A stretch of 9,688 bases of DNA from an uncultured Chloroflexota bacterium (lineage in GTDB: Bacteria; Chloroflexota; Anaerolineae; Aggregatilineales; Phototrophicaceae), in contig CALDGT010000902.1 of assembly GCA_937942935.1 (NCBI GenBank), positions 1 to 9,688 of the forward strand. Reading direction: 5' to 3'. The position numbers were made by a program, and so were the translations under genes. The notes under the pieces were generated by a model. It was not told the DNA's origin, searched no databases, and was given only the letters and a program-made list of their open reading frames with translations. Below are positions 1-6,156 of this stretch, piece after piece (positions within the stretch are counted from its first letter, which is position 1; each line of letters opens with the position of its first letter).

Positions 1-2
1 AA

Positions 3-713
3 AATAGCAATGGTAACGGTAACGGACATCATAGCAACGGAAATAACAACGGTAAACATAGCCTTATTGAAAAAAAAAAAAAAAAATTTGGGTCTGATGA
101 TTTTTTGCAATCATTTGAATTAGGATTTCCACCTGTTGAACATGAAAATATAGAAGATGCTGTGGAAAAGATTTTATATGCTGTCGGAGAAGATCCCAAA
201 CGTGAAGGATTATCGCGCACACCGCACCGTGTCGCTAAAGCCTATGAAGAATTACTAGAAGGGTATCGCATAGACCCTGCAAAATTAGTTAATGGGGCAA
301 TTTTTGATGTTGAATATGATGATATGGTCATCGTCCGTGATATTGAATATTATAGCCTGTGCGAACATCACATGCTTCCTTTCATCGGGCGGGCGCATGT
401 GGCATATATCCCCAACGAAAAAGTCATTGGGTTATCTAAAATTCCGCGTATTGTAGATATGTTCGCCCGCCGTCTACAAGTCCAAGAGCGCCTCACTCGC
501 CAAATTGCCGACTTTATAGATGCCGTCCTTGCACCAAAGGGTGTCGCGGTGGTTTTAGATGGAATGCACATGTGTTCAATGATGCGTGGGGTGCAAAAAT
601 GTCATTCTGGCATGACCACCAGCGCCATGTTGGGCGCATTCCGCGAGAATGATATTACCCGCCGTGAATTTTTGTCGCATATAGAACGTGCTGGCGGACG
701 TTCTGTATTCTAG
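3..713 (+). CDS. folE: GTP cyclohydrolase I, 5' end outside window
   Basis: Converts GTP to 7,8-dihydroneopterin triphosphate, the first step of folate/pterin synthesis, as a cytosolic homo-oligomer. Counting from the TTG at 105 (202 residues), the family core is complete: SRTPHRVAKAYEE at 37-49, the zinc/active-site motif SLCEHH (Cys86, His88, His89), VIGLSKIPRIVDMFARR at 107-123, QVQERLT at 125-131 and the third zinc ligand Cys157 in MHMCSMMRG. TTG 105 is a doubtful start, because no Shine-Dalgarno precedes it. The same frame is open to the left edge and reads an Asn/Gly/His-rich stretch, then five Lys encoded by a 17-A run, then FGSDDFLQSFELGF. No ATG, GTG or TTG lies in that extension, so the start is probably left of the window. 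Identity is certain; the N-terminus is not. Confidence 0.95.
   Translation, partial: NSNGNGNGHHSNGNNNGKHSLIEKKKKKFGSDDFLQSFELGFPPVEHENIEDAVEKILYAVGEDPKREGLSRTPHRVAKAYEELLEGYRIDPAKLVNGAIFDVEYDDMVIVRDIEYYSLCEHHMLPFIGRAHVAYIPNEKVIGLSKIPRIVDMFARRLQVQERLTRQIADFIDAVLAPKGVAVVLDGMHMCSMMRGVQKCHSGMTTSAMLGAFRENDITRREFLSHIERAGGRSVF
15..86 (+). repeat. AACGG short repeats followed by an A17 homopolymer inside the folE frame
   Basis: AACGG occurs at 15-19, 21-25, 36-40 and 48-52. An unbroken run of 17 A lies at 70-86. Read in the folE frame, the segment encodes a low-complexity Asn/Gly linker and then five lysines. A run this long is prone to replication and transcription slippage. A second frame with an ATG at 10 also runs through it and stops at about 123; one extra A would join that frame to folE. 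Confidence 0.7.
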
Positions 714-725
714 TTAAATAGCTTT

Positions 726-762
726 TTAAGGATGATAGTCTATAAGAACATATCATCCTTAA
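726..762. terminator. Hairpin between convergent folE and flavin-reductase genes
   Basis: A perfect 12-bp inverted repeat, TTAAGGATGATA (726-737) and TATCATCCTTAA (751-762), encloses a 13-nt loop. It starts 13 nt after the folE stop and ends 9 nt before the stop of the opposing gene, where a bidirectional terminator is expected. On the + strand CGATTTTA follows; on the - strand AAAGCT follows. The U-tracts are weak, so efficiency is uncertain. Confidence 0.65.
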
Positions 763-771
763 CGATTTTAT

Positions 772-1404
772 CTAATCACCAACTGCTGGTTGTGGACGAT
801 AAATAGTAGCCAACCGCGATGGATTCACTTGGTCTGTGAGTCCAAAAAATTCGCAAAAGTTCATAATCAGGGGTTTCCATTTATGTGGGTCAATATAATT
901 GGGGTGATTTTCGACCAATATAGATTCATCCACATGCACCCGTAAAATGGTCAGTTCAATGCTCACAACATAATCATCATTCAACCCAAATGGGCGAATA
1001 TGCTCAACCCTAGCTTCCATCTGAACAGGACATTCTAAAGCACGCGGGGATTTTACCAAGTCAGATGAGATGGGAGTCAATTGTGCCACCTCAAATTTAT
1101 TCGGTTCATATTGATAGCCCTTTTTTGCCTTATATGCAGGGACAGGGTTCACACCGGTGAGTAATGCAAGTCTATCTACCGCATCTACCAAATCTACAGA
1201 GGGTAGATTTAACACACACTCACCTGTCCGATACAAATTGCTCACTGTTTTTGACCGATTGCTCATCCCTAACATACACGATTGGTCTAACCACCATCCC
1301 GAAGAAATCGGCGCAAGGTTGGGGCTTTCATCTTCATTCATAGTCGAAATTAAAATAACAGGTGTGCCAAAATAAAGAATTTTGGGTTGAATCACTTTGT
1401 GCAT
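772..1404 (-). CDS. Flavin reductase-like FMN-binding split-barrel protein
   Basis: This 210-residue protein resembles the flavin reductase-like family (FMN-binding split barrel; the DIM6/NTAB group). Visible family features are the N-terminal strand with FGTPVILISTMN (12-23), NLAPISSGWW (29-38), and the flavin-phosphate region SNRSKTVSNLYRTGECVLNL (48-67), followed by the strand QMEARVEHIRPFG (128-140). Members bind FMN and act as NAD(P)H:flavin reductases or related oxidoreductases; the substrate cannot be told here. I chose the ATG at 1404 because GGAG (1416-1413) sits 8 nt upstream; a TTG directly before it is a weaker alternative. There are no membrane segments or signal peptide. The gene stands alone, convergent with folE and divergent from metK. 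Fold assignment is good, exact function is open. Confidence 0.82.
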   Translation of the reverse strand: MHKVIQPKILYFGTPVILISTMNEDESPNLAPISSGWWLDQSCMLGMSNRSKTVSNLYRTGECVLNLPSVDLVDAVDRLALLTGVNPVPAYKAKKGYQYEPNKFEVAQLTPISSDLVKSPRALECPVQMEARVEHIRPFGLNDDYVVSIELTILRVHVDESILVENHPNYIDPHKWKPLIMNFCEFFGLTDQVNPSRLATIYRPQPAVGD

Positions 1405-1527
1405 CAATTCATCTCCATTGGTTTATATCGTCAGTCGTATCTTATGATGAATCAAATGCCCCTACTATCATATTCTTGCGCGTCAAATTTTTAGGCGACT
1501 CGGCTCAAATCCACCCAATAATGCCGA

Positions 1528-1556
1528 TTGATTTATCCGATTGGATATGTTACCAT
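1528..1556 (+). promoter_or_regulatory. Candidate sigma-70-type promoter of metK
   Basis: TTGATT (1528-1533), a 17-nt spacer, then TACCAT (1551-1556) preceded by TGT, an extended -10 arrangement. Each hexamer matches the consensus at four of six positions. Transcription would start near 1563, about 17 nt before the aptamer, so the whole switch would be transcribed. Short matches like this occur by chance; the position is the main support. Confidence 0.4.
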
Positions 1557-1579
1557 TGCACGACAATTTAGATGGTACA

Positions 1580-1680
1580 CTCATCAAGAGCGACAGAGAG
1601 AAATGGCTCTATGAAGTCGCGGCAACCCCCGAAGCATCGGGTAGGTGCTAAGTCCATCAGAGGCAACTCTGGAAGATGAG
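1580..1680 (+). promoter_or_regulatory. SAM-I (S-box) riboswitch aptamer
   Basis: Every helix of the S-box can be drawn. P1 is CTCATC (1580-1585) with GATGAG (1675-1680). P2a is GCGAC (1590-1594) with GTCGC (1616-1620), and P2b is AGAG (1597-1600) with CTCT (1607-1610). P3 is CCCGA (1628-1632) with TCGGG (1637-1641). P4 is CAGAG (1658-1662) with CTCTG (1667-1671), capped by a GCAA tetraloop. The conserved strings ATCAAGAG, ATGAAG, GGCAACC and GGTGCTAAGTCC are present. TGG (1604-1606) in the P2 loop can pair with CCA (1654-1656), giving the family's pseudoknot. The RNA binds S-adenosylmethionine; its place before metK fits feedback control of SAM synthesis. Confidence 0.95.
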
Positions 1681-1708
1681 CGCGAACAATCGGTAATGTC
1701 GTTAAACG

Positions 1709-1740
1709 CGCCTCTTCCTGTTATATTGAAGAGGCGTTTT
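1709..1740 (+). terminator. Expression-platform terminator of the SAM riboswitch
   Basis: The 9-bp stem CGCCTCTTC (1709-1717) with GAAGAGGCG (1728-1736) has a 10-nt loop and is followed by TTTTGTATTTT. A competing antiterminator is visible: GAG and CGCG at 1678-1684, overlapping the 3' strand of P1, can pair with CGCG and CTC at 1707-1714 around one bulged C. SAM binding would hold P1 closed, free the terminator and stop transcription before metK. Confidence 0.88.
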
Positions 1741-1764
1741 GTATTTTATATCAAGGAGCAAGCA

Positions 1765-2982
1765 GTGAGCAGTTCTTCAAGTTTTATGTCGTCCCCGCAA
1801 TACTTCTATACATCGGAATCGGTGTCCGAAGGGCATCCCGACAAGATGTGTGACCAAATTTCAGATGCCGTCCTCGATGCCATTTTGGAACAAGACCCAA
1901 TGGCGCGGGTGGCATGTGAAACATCTACAACCACAGGCGTTGTCTTTGTTTTTGGCGAAATTTCGACCCGCGCTTATGTGGATATTGAAAAATTGGTGCG
2001 CGAAACCGTCACCAATATCGGTTATACACGCGGAAAATTTGGTTTTGATGCCGATACCTGTGCGGTGATGGTCTCTATCAAAGAACAATCCCCCGACATT
2101 GCACAAGGTGTAGACAAAGCCCTCGAAGTTCGGCAAGGTGAAATGACTGATGCCGAAATTGATGCCACAGGCGCGGGCGACCAAGGCATGATGATTGGGT
2201 TTGCATGTGATGAAACCCCAGAATATATGCCACTCACCATTGCCCTTTCGCACAAACTCGTGCGCCGTTTAACAGAAGCCCGCAAAGGTGGCGAAATTGA
2301 ATGGTTACGCCCAGATGCCAAAAGCCAAGTCACCGTTGAATATGCCTATGGCAAACCAAAACGGGTAGATACCATCGTCATCTCTACTCAACACGCCCCA
2401 GAAGTCAGCCAAGCAGAAATCCGCGCTACCGTGATTGACCGCATCATCAAACGTGTCGTCCCTGCCGAATTGATTGATGCCGAAACCCGCATTTTTGTGA
2501 ACCCAACAGGGCGTTTCGTCACGGGCGGTCCAATGGGCGATGCTGGTCTGACTGGTCGTAAAATCATTGTAGATACCTATGGTGGTGTGGCTCGTCATGG
2601 TGGTGGTGCATTTAGCGGAAAAGACCCCACGAAAGTTGACCGCAGTGCCGCTTATATGGCACGTTATATCGCAAAAAATATTGTCGCCGCTGGTTTGGCT
2701 ACCCGCTTTGAATTACAAGTGTCGTATGCCATCGGCGTATCTCATCCCACCTCGCTGGCTGTCGAAACATTTGGCACAGGCGTGATTGAAGATGAAAAGA
2801 TTGTGGCGCTCATCCGCAAACATTTCGATATGCGCCCAGCCGCCATCATCCGCGATTTAGATTTGCGCCGTCCGATGTATCGTCAAGTGGCGGCGTATGG
2901 TCACTTTGGGCGCGATGATTTGAATGTGCCTTGGGAACAAACCGATAAAGCCGAAATTTTGCGTAAAGAAGCAGGCTTGTAA
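1765..2982 (+). CDS. metK: S-adenosylmethionine synthetase
   Basis: Makes S-adenosylmethionine from methionine and ATP with release of phosphate and pyrophosphate; a cytosolic oligomer that supplies methyl groups. The three-domain family is complete in 405 residues, close to the usual 380-400. The signatures are SEGHPDK (21-27), GAGDQGMMIGFA (136-147) and GGGAFSGKDPTKVDRSA (279-295), the glycine-rich phosphate-binding segment. I chose the GTG at 1765 because AAGGAG (1753-1758) lies 6 nt upstream. The longer frame from 1645 would start inside the riboswitch, and the ATG at 1786 has no Shine-Dalgarno. The product begins with a Ser-rich tail of about ten residues before the conserved YFYTSESV. 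Control is probably by the upstream SAM-I switch, and a terminator follows, so the gene is likely monocistronic. Confidence 0.98.
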   Translation: MSSSSSFMSSPQYFYTSESVSEGHPDKMCDQISDAVLDAILEQDPMARVACETSTTTGVVFVFGEISTRAYVDIEKLVRETVTNIGYTRGKFGFDADTCAVMVSIKEQSPDIAQGVDKALEVRQGEMTDAEIDATGAGDQGMMIGFACDETPEYMPLTIALSHKLVRRLTEARKGGEIEWLRPDAKSQVTVEYAYGKPKRVDTIVISTQHAPEVSQAEIRATVIDRIIKRVVPAELIDAETRIFVNPTGRFVTGGPMGDAGLTGRKIIVDTYGGVARHGGGAFSGKDPTKVDRSAAYMARYIAKNIVAAGLATRFELQVSYAIGVSHPTSLAVETFGTGVIEDEKIVALIRKHFDMRPAAIIRDLDLRRPMYRQVAAYGHFGRDDLNVPWEQTDKAEILRKEAGL

Positions 2983-3004
2983 TTTATCTCCCTACCCCAA
3001 ACAA

Positions 3005-3035
3005 AAAAACGGATGGTCATGTGCCATCCGTTTTT
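3005..3035 (+). terminator. Intrinsic terminator of metK
   Basis: The 12-bp perfect stem AAAAACGGATGG (3005-3016) with CCATCCGTTTTT (3024-3035) has a 7-nt loop and ends in five T. It lies 22 nt after the metK stop. The A-tract on the left also gives a U-run on the opposite strand, so it could work both ways, though no gene here needs that. Confidence 0.92.
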
Positions 3036-3076
3036 GATTTACAATGGTATTAGGACATTGCTAAAGGGATATTTTG

Positions 3077-3718
3077 ATGACAATCACAAGTAAAAAAACA
3101 TATTCAGATACCACATTCAAAAGAATTGATTTGAATCATCAACAAATTCTTCAGTCTGAATTCGATAATTGCAAATTCGTTCACTGCGATTTTTCTGATG
3201 CACAATTTCAAGTATGCCGTTTTACCGATTGCACATTTGAAGATTGCAACTTCAAAATGGCTCAACTACATGGGTGTGTATTTTCTAAAATAACATTTAA
3301 GAAATGTAGCCTTATGGGTGTAGATTGGACGCAAGCCAATTGGGATGATTGGGCAACCAAACTGGGGGCATTAGCATTTTTTGATTGTGAATTAAAATAT
3401 AGCATCTTCTTTGGACTCAATTTGCATCAGTTCAAATTGATTAATTGCTATGCTCATGAGGCTAATTTTTCTGAGGCAGATTTATCTGAAGCGGATTGTA
3501 AAAATACCGATTTTGCGGGGGCATTGTTCCATAATACCAATTTAACTCAAGCTAATTTTGTCGGGGCAAAAAATTATGCCATTGATATAACTCATAACAT
3601 CATCAAAAAGGCAAAATTTTCTTTACCAGAAGCAACTCGTCTCTTATTCTATCTGGATATCACACTCATAGACCCACAAACGCAACAAGCAATCGAACCT
3701 ACAGATGATTTAGCCTAG
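3077..3718 (+). CDS. Pentapeptide-repeat protein, Qnr-like
   Basis: A 213-residue protein built of A(D/N)LXX-type pentapeptides, which fold as a right-handed four-sided beta-helix. Repeats fill about 29-88 (CDFSDAQFQVCRF, CTFEDCNF), break at 89-100 (WDDWATKLGALA), and resume to about 164 (ANFSEADLSEAD, TNLTQANFVGA). The tail IKKAKFSLPEATRLLFYLDI (176-195) is a non-repeat helical segment as in Qnr-type proteins, where the C-terminus makes the dimer. Length and split layout match Qnr-like proteins (about 215 residues), some of which mimic DNA and protect gyrase. That function is inferred, and many relatives have no known role. The ATG at 3077 has AAGGG 8 nt upstream. The gene is clearly richer in A+T than metK, a possible sign of transfer. 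TACAAT at 3040-3045 is a possible -10. Confidence 0.85.
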   Translation: MTITSKKTYSDTTFKRIDLNHQQILQSEFDNCKFVHCDFSDAQFQVCRFTDCTFEDCNFKMAQLHGCVFSKITFKKCSLMGVDWTQANWDDWATKLGALAFFDCELKYSIFFGLNLHQFKLINCYAHEANFSEADLSEADCKNTDFAGALFHNTNLTQANFVGAKNYAIDITHNIIKKAKFSLPEATRLLFYLDITLIDPQTQQAIEPTDDLA

Positions 3719-3743
3719 TGGCATGATGTATCTATCATGCCAC
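3718..3743. terminator. Hairpin between convergent pentapeptide and DUF368 genes
   Basis: GTGGCATGAT (3718-3727) and ATCATGCCAC (3734-3743) form a perfect 10-bp stem with a 6-nt loop. It begins on the last base of the pentapeptide gene's stop codon and ends 17 nt before the stop of the opposing gene. No U-run follows on either strand, so it may stall or stabilise transcript ends rather than act as a classic terminator. Confidence 0.5.
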
Positions 3744-3760
3744 CACCGCTACAACATTAT

Positions 3761-4750
3761 TTATGATGCTTGAGCAACATTTTCAGTTTGCTTTTTTGGC
3801 ATCACCAAGCGCATCACAGGGTTATTTCCCGATTGTAGGTGGTCAATCAGGCTCACCACGACAAATCCAACCGAGATGAGTATTACCACCAACACAATTT
3901 GACCACCATCCAACGCACCAGTCGGATTCACCACAGGCACACCTTCAACGGCTCTATCCCAAATGGTTTTGAGCGAGCCTAACATGAAACCTGTCAATGC
4001 GGCGATGGTGATATTGCCATAATTTTTCAGCGTCCAACTTAATACCCGCGAGAAAATCATGATGCCAATGATACATCCCAACGCCACAGGCACAACCACC
4101 GCAATAAAATTACCAATATCACGGAAATTTTTGACCGCATTCAAGATATGTTCATATTGCCCAAGAATGAGCAAAATGAATGACCCCGAAATACCGGGTA
4201 AAATCATCGCACAAATGGCAACCGCACCACTCAAAAACAATGTGATAACACTGTGGTCGCCATCCCCCAATGCAGGCAAACTCACAATAATGAAGGCGAC
4301 AATTGTCGTTACGACAAACGCGATAATCGCATCTACAGACCATTTCACTGTAATCCCGATTGCCAAAATGGATGCAAAAATGAGACCTGCGAAAAATGCA
4401 AAGATGAATGTGGGTTGATTTTCGAGTAAATTACTCAAGAGGCTGGCAAGAAGTAAGATAGCTGTACCAATACCTAATAGCAAACTAATCAAAAAGCGTA
4501 AGGCGGTGTGGTCTATAAAACCAGTCACATCAAATTTGAGCGCCTTGCGTAAAGCGATGAGATTGAATGATTTAATGGCATTGATGAGGGTCTCATAAAT
4601 CCCAGAAATGAAGGCAATCGTCCCACCAGACACACCGGGGACAATATCGGCACATCCCATCGCAAAGCCTGTCAAATAAATACGTAAGTATTGCGTCAGT
4701 GTTTTTGGATGTGAAAGGTCTTGGTGCATTTTATTGGTTGTATCTGTCAT
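3761..4750 (-). CDS. DUF368 membrane protein, probable undecaprenyl-phosphate translocase
   Basis: A polytopic inner-membrane protein of 329 residues, with roughly eight hydrophobic segments judged by eye. It carries both DUF368 signatures: GCADIVPGVSGGTIAFISG (32-50) followed by IYETLI, and ILPGISGSFILLILGQYEHI (183-202). The paired PG(V/I)SG motifs suggest an internal duplication with two re-entrant loops. DUF368 proteins (PopT in Vibrio) have been reported to return undecaprenyl phosphate to the inner leaflet for reuse in envelope synthesis; the role here is inferred from the family. I start at the ATG at 4750, with GGAG (4759-4756) 5 nt upstream. The ATG at 4780 adds ten residues but has no spaced Shine-Dalgarno and would sit almost at the predicted transcript start. 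The gene is divergent from the hydrolase operon. Confidence 0.9.
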   Translation of the reverse strand: MTDTTNKMHQDLSHPKTLTQYLRIYLTGFAMGCADIVPGVSGGTIAFISGIYETLINAIKSFNLIALRKALKFDVTGFIDHTALRFLISLLLGIGTAILLLASLLSNLLENQPTFIFAFFAGLIFASILAIGITVKWSVDAIIAFVVTTIVAFIIVSLPALGDGDHSVITLFLSGAVAICAMILPGISGSFILLILGQYEHILNAVKNFRDIGNFIAVVVPVALGCIIGIMIFSRVLSWTLKNYGNITIAALTGFMLGSLKTIWDRAVEGVPVVNPTGALDGGQIVLVVILISVGFVVVSLIDHLQSGNNPVMRLVMPKKQTENVAQAS

Positions 4751-4790
4751 AATATCTCCGTATTGGGAATGATTTATCATGTCCCTATAA

Positions 4791-4820
4791 ATTATCGAAT
4801 TATTGCCCAGATTGGGGCAA
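4791..4820 (-). promoter_or_regulatory. Candidate promoter of the DUF368 gene with an inverted repeat
   Basis: On the - strand, TTGCCC (4820-4815), an 18-nt spacer, then GATAAT (4796-4791), which places the start near 4784. The repeat TTGCCC (4803-4808) / GGGCAA (4815-4820) covers the -35 box and part of the spacer, so it could be an operator. A second candidate on the same strand is TTGACG (4859-4854), a 17-nt spacer and CATCAT (4836-4831). Confidence 0.35.
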
Positions 4821-4866
4821 ATTGGTTTGAATGATGCCCCAGAAATATGCCTTCGTCAATACTGTT

Positions 4867-4875
4867 TGGTACAAT
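4867..4875 (+). promoter_or_regulatory. Candidate extended -10 promoter of the hydrolase operon
   Basis: TGGTACAAT has the extended -10 TG and a hexamer matching TATAAT at five of six positions; no good -35 lies 17 nt upstream. The start would be near 4882, only about 5 nt before the ATG at 4887, which argues for the downstream ATG at 4908 as the true translation start. Confidence 0.4.
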
Positions 4876-4907
4876 AGAAGAAAATTATGCGTAGCAATGA
4901 GGTTAGT

Positions 4908-5687
4908 ATGCCCCTAATCACCACATCACGCGGTCAAATATTTATTGCAGACCATCGCAAAGCCGATTCAAACATGATTCCTGTCATTTTTATACACGGT
5001 GCAGGCGGAACTCACTTAGATTGGTCGGCAGACTTGCGCCGATTGCCCCAAGCCAATGCTATTGCGCTCGATTTACCCGCGCATGGCAAAAGCACGCCAC
5101 CCCATCGAACAAGTATCAAAGACTATGCCGATGATGTGATGGCGCTGGTAGAAACATTATCGCTCCCACGCGCTATTTTTGCGGGACATAGCATGGGCGG
5201 GGGCATTGCCCAACAACTTGCGGTTTCGTATCCAGATAAAGTGGCTGGTTTAATTTTATTTGGCACAGGCGCAAAATTAGCCGTGCATCCTGATATTCTG
5301 AATCAGGTGATGACCAATTATGTCGCTGTTGCCGATTTATTGGCAGGTTGGTTGTGGGGTGCAGATGTCACTGATGACATGAAGCAAATCACACGCCAGC
5401 AATTGCTCAAAACACCGCCAGAAGTCACTTATGGCGATTATACCGCTTGTAATGGCTTTGATATTCGGGCAGAACTGAAAAATATCACCGCCCCGACATT
5501 GGTCATGAGTGGCACAAATGATAAAATGACACCGCTTAAATATGGGCAATATCTCGCTGATAATATTGCTCATGCAAAATTTGCCATTATCGAAAATGCG
5601 GGGCATATGCTCGGATTAGAACACCCGCAAACGGTGGCAACTATCGTCAAGGAGTGGTTAGAAGGATTGGCTCATGCAACATCTTAA
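4908..5687 (+). CDS. Alpha/beta-fold hydrolase
   Basis: A 259-residue cytosolic alpha/beta hydrolase with a full catalytic triad. The oxyanion loop is FIHGAGGTHLDW (28-39), the nucleophile elbow GHSMGGG has Ser95, the acid is Asp205 in SGTNDKMTP, and the base is His233 in ENAGHMLGLEHP. A cap region of about 125-185 lies between strands, as in esterases, epoxide hydrolases and C-C hydrolases; the substrate cannot be inferred. I start at the ATG at 4908, with TGAGG (4898-4902) 5 nt upstream. The ATG at 4887 adds seven residues and may be almost at the transcript start. The 3' end overlaps the next gene by 14 nt, and a Shine-Dalgarno for that gene lies inside this one, so the two are probably co-translated. 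Confidence 0.93.
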   Translation: MPLITTSRGQIFIADHRKADSNMIPVIFIHGAGGTHLDWSADLRRLPQANAIALDLPAHGKSTPPHRTSIKDYADDVMALVETLSLPRAIFAGHSMGGGIAQQLAVSYPDKVAGLILFGTGAKLAVHPDILNQVMTNYVAVADLLAGWLWGADVTDDMKQITRQQLLKTPPEVTYGDYTACNGFDIRAELKNITAPTLVMSGTNDKMTPLKYGQYLADNIAHAKFAIIENAGHMLGLEHPQTVATIVKEWLEGLAHATS

Positions 5688-6102
5688 TCGGTTATGGCAA
5701 ATGGTCAGCGCGGTGAATACCGTGCGTGATATTGCACAAAAGACCAAAACCTATTATTTTGCCATTCAACCGCACATGACCTTTTATTTGCATATCGCAG
5801 GGGCAGAAGTGGAACTCATCCGTTGGGACCGCCCGATGATAGAGATGACAGCCCGCTTAGATGGTGTATTTGGCTGGCGAATCGCCGTAGACCAAGACGA
5901 AGCAGGGGTGTATGTGGCGGCGCGGCGACGTCCTGTGGTGGGCGAAATTGCCTATGGGCGGTTTGAAGTGCGTTGCCCTCATGATACGTATAATATTTTC
6001 AAATTAGAAGCGTGCAAACTCACTCTCAACGATGTCACAGGAGAATTTCACCTGCCCGCAAAAAATAACACAAATCCATTATTATTAGATGGGAAATTGT
6101 AA
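5674..6102 (+). CDS. Hypothetical protein, beta-rich
   Basis: I do not recognise this 142-residue protein. After a helical start (1-22) it reads as alternating short hydrophobic strands and charged turns (MTFYLHIAGAEVELIRW 35-51, IEMTARLDGVFGWRIAV 56-72, AGVYVAARRR 77-86, ending LTLNDVTGEFHLPAKN 116-131), which suggests a beta-sandwich or beta-roll. The texture recalls DUF4097-type proteins, but that is only an impression. It has no signal peptide, membrane segment or metal motif. Its ATG lies inside the hydrolase gene (14-nt overlap), with AAGGA at 5662-5666, 7 nt upstream. Tight coupling says it is real and suggests a shared process with the hydrolase. Two clues, strand pattern and overlap, are all that can be offered. 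Confidence 0.8.
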   Translation: MQHLNRLWQMVSAVNTVRDIAQKTKTYYFAIQPHMTFYLHIAGAEVELIRWDRPMIEMTARLDGVFGWRIAVDQDEAGVYVAARRRPVVGEIAYGRFEVRCPHDTYNIFKLEACKLTLNDVTGEFHLPAKNNTNPLLLDGKL

Positions 6103-6156
6103 TCAACATTCACAAAATGCTTGCTTGTAACGGCTAGTGAGAATAGAATCAACATT
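6101..6156 (+). repeat. 10-bp direct repeat flanking the nth promoter region
   Basis: AATCAACATT occurs at 6101-6110, overlapping the end of the preceding stop codon, and again at 6147-6156, ending directly before the nth ATG. The copies are 46 bp apart, start to start, and bracket the candidate promoter. This could be a pair of binding sites, a small duplication, or chance. Confidence 0.4.
6121..6149 (+). promoter_or_regulatory. Candidate promoter giving a leaderless nth transcript
   Basis: TTGCTT (6121-6126), a spacer of exactly 17 nt, then TAGAAT (6144-6149). The start would be at about 6156-6157, on the ATG of nth itself. No clear Shine-Dalgarno precedes that ATG, which fits a leaderless message. 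The -35 box matches only three of six positions. Confidence 0.35.

Larger units (their letters stand above)
1405..1764. other. Intergenic region without protein genes, between flavin reductase and metK
   Basis: These 360 bases hold the ribosome-binding site of the leftward gene, a candidate metK promoter, the SAM-I aptamer, its terminator and the metK Shine-Dalgarno. Open frames here, including one from a GTG at 1645, lie inside structured RNA and look like chance. I find no convincing promoter for the leftward gene. Confidence 0.7.

Noticed and set aside
1573..1581. Extended -10-like TGGTACACT just before the riboswitch.
   Set aside because: A start about 7 nt downstream would remove the 5' strand of P1 and destroy the aptamer, and the only -35-like box (TTGCAC, 1556-1561) is 14 nt away.
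1861..2253. 130-codon open frame on the - strand.
   Set aside because: It lies wholly inside metK, opposite conserved MetK codons, and its translation is rich in His, Cys and Phe without any family resemblance.
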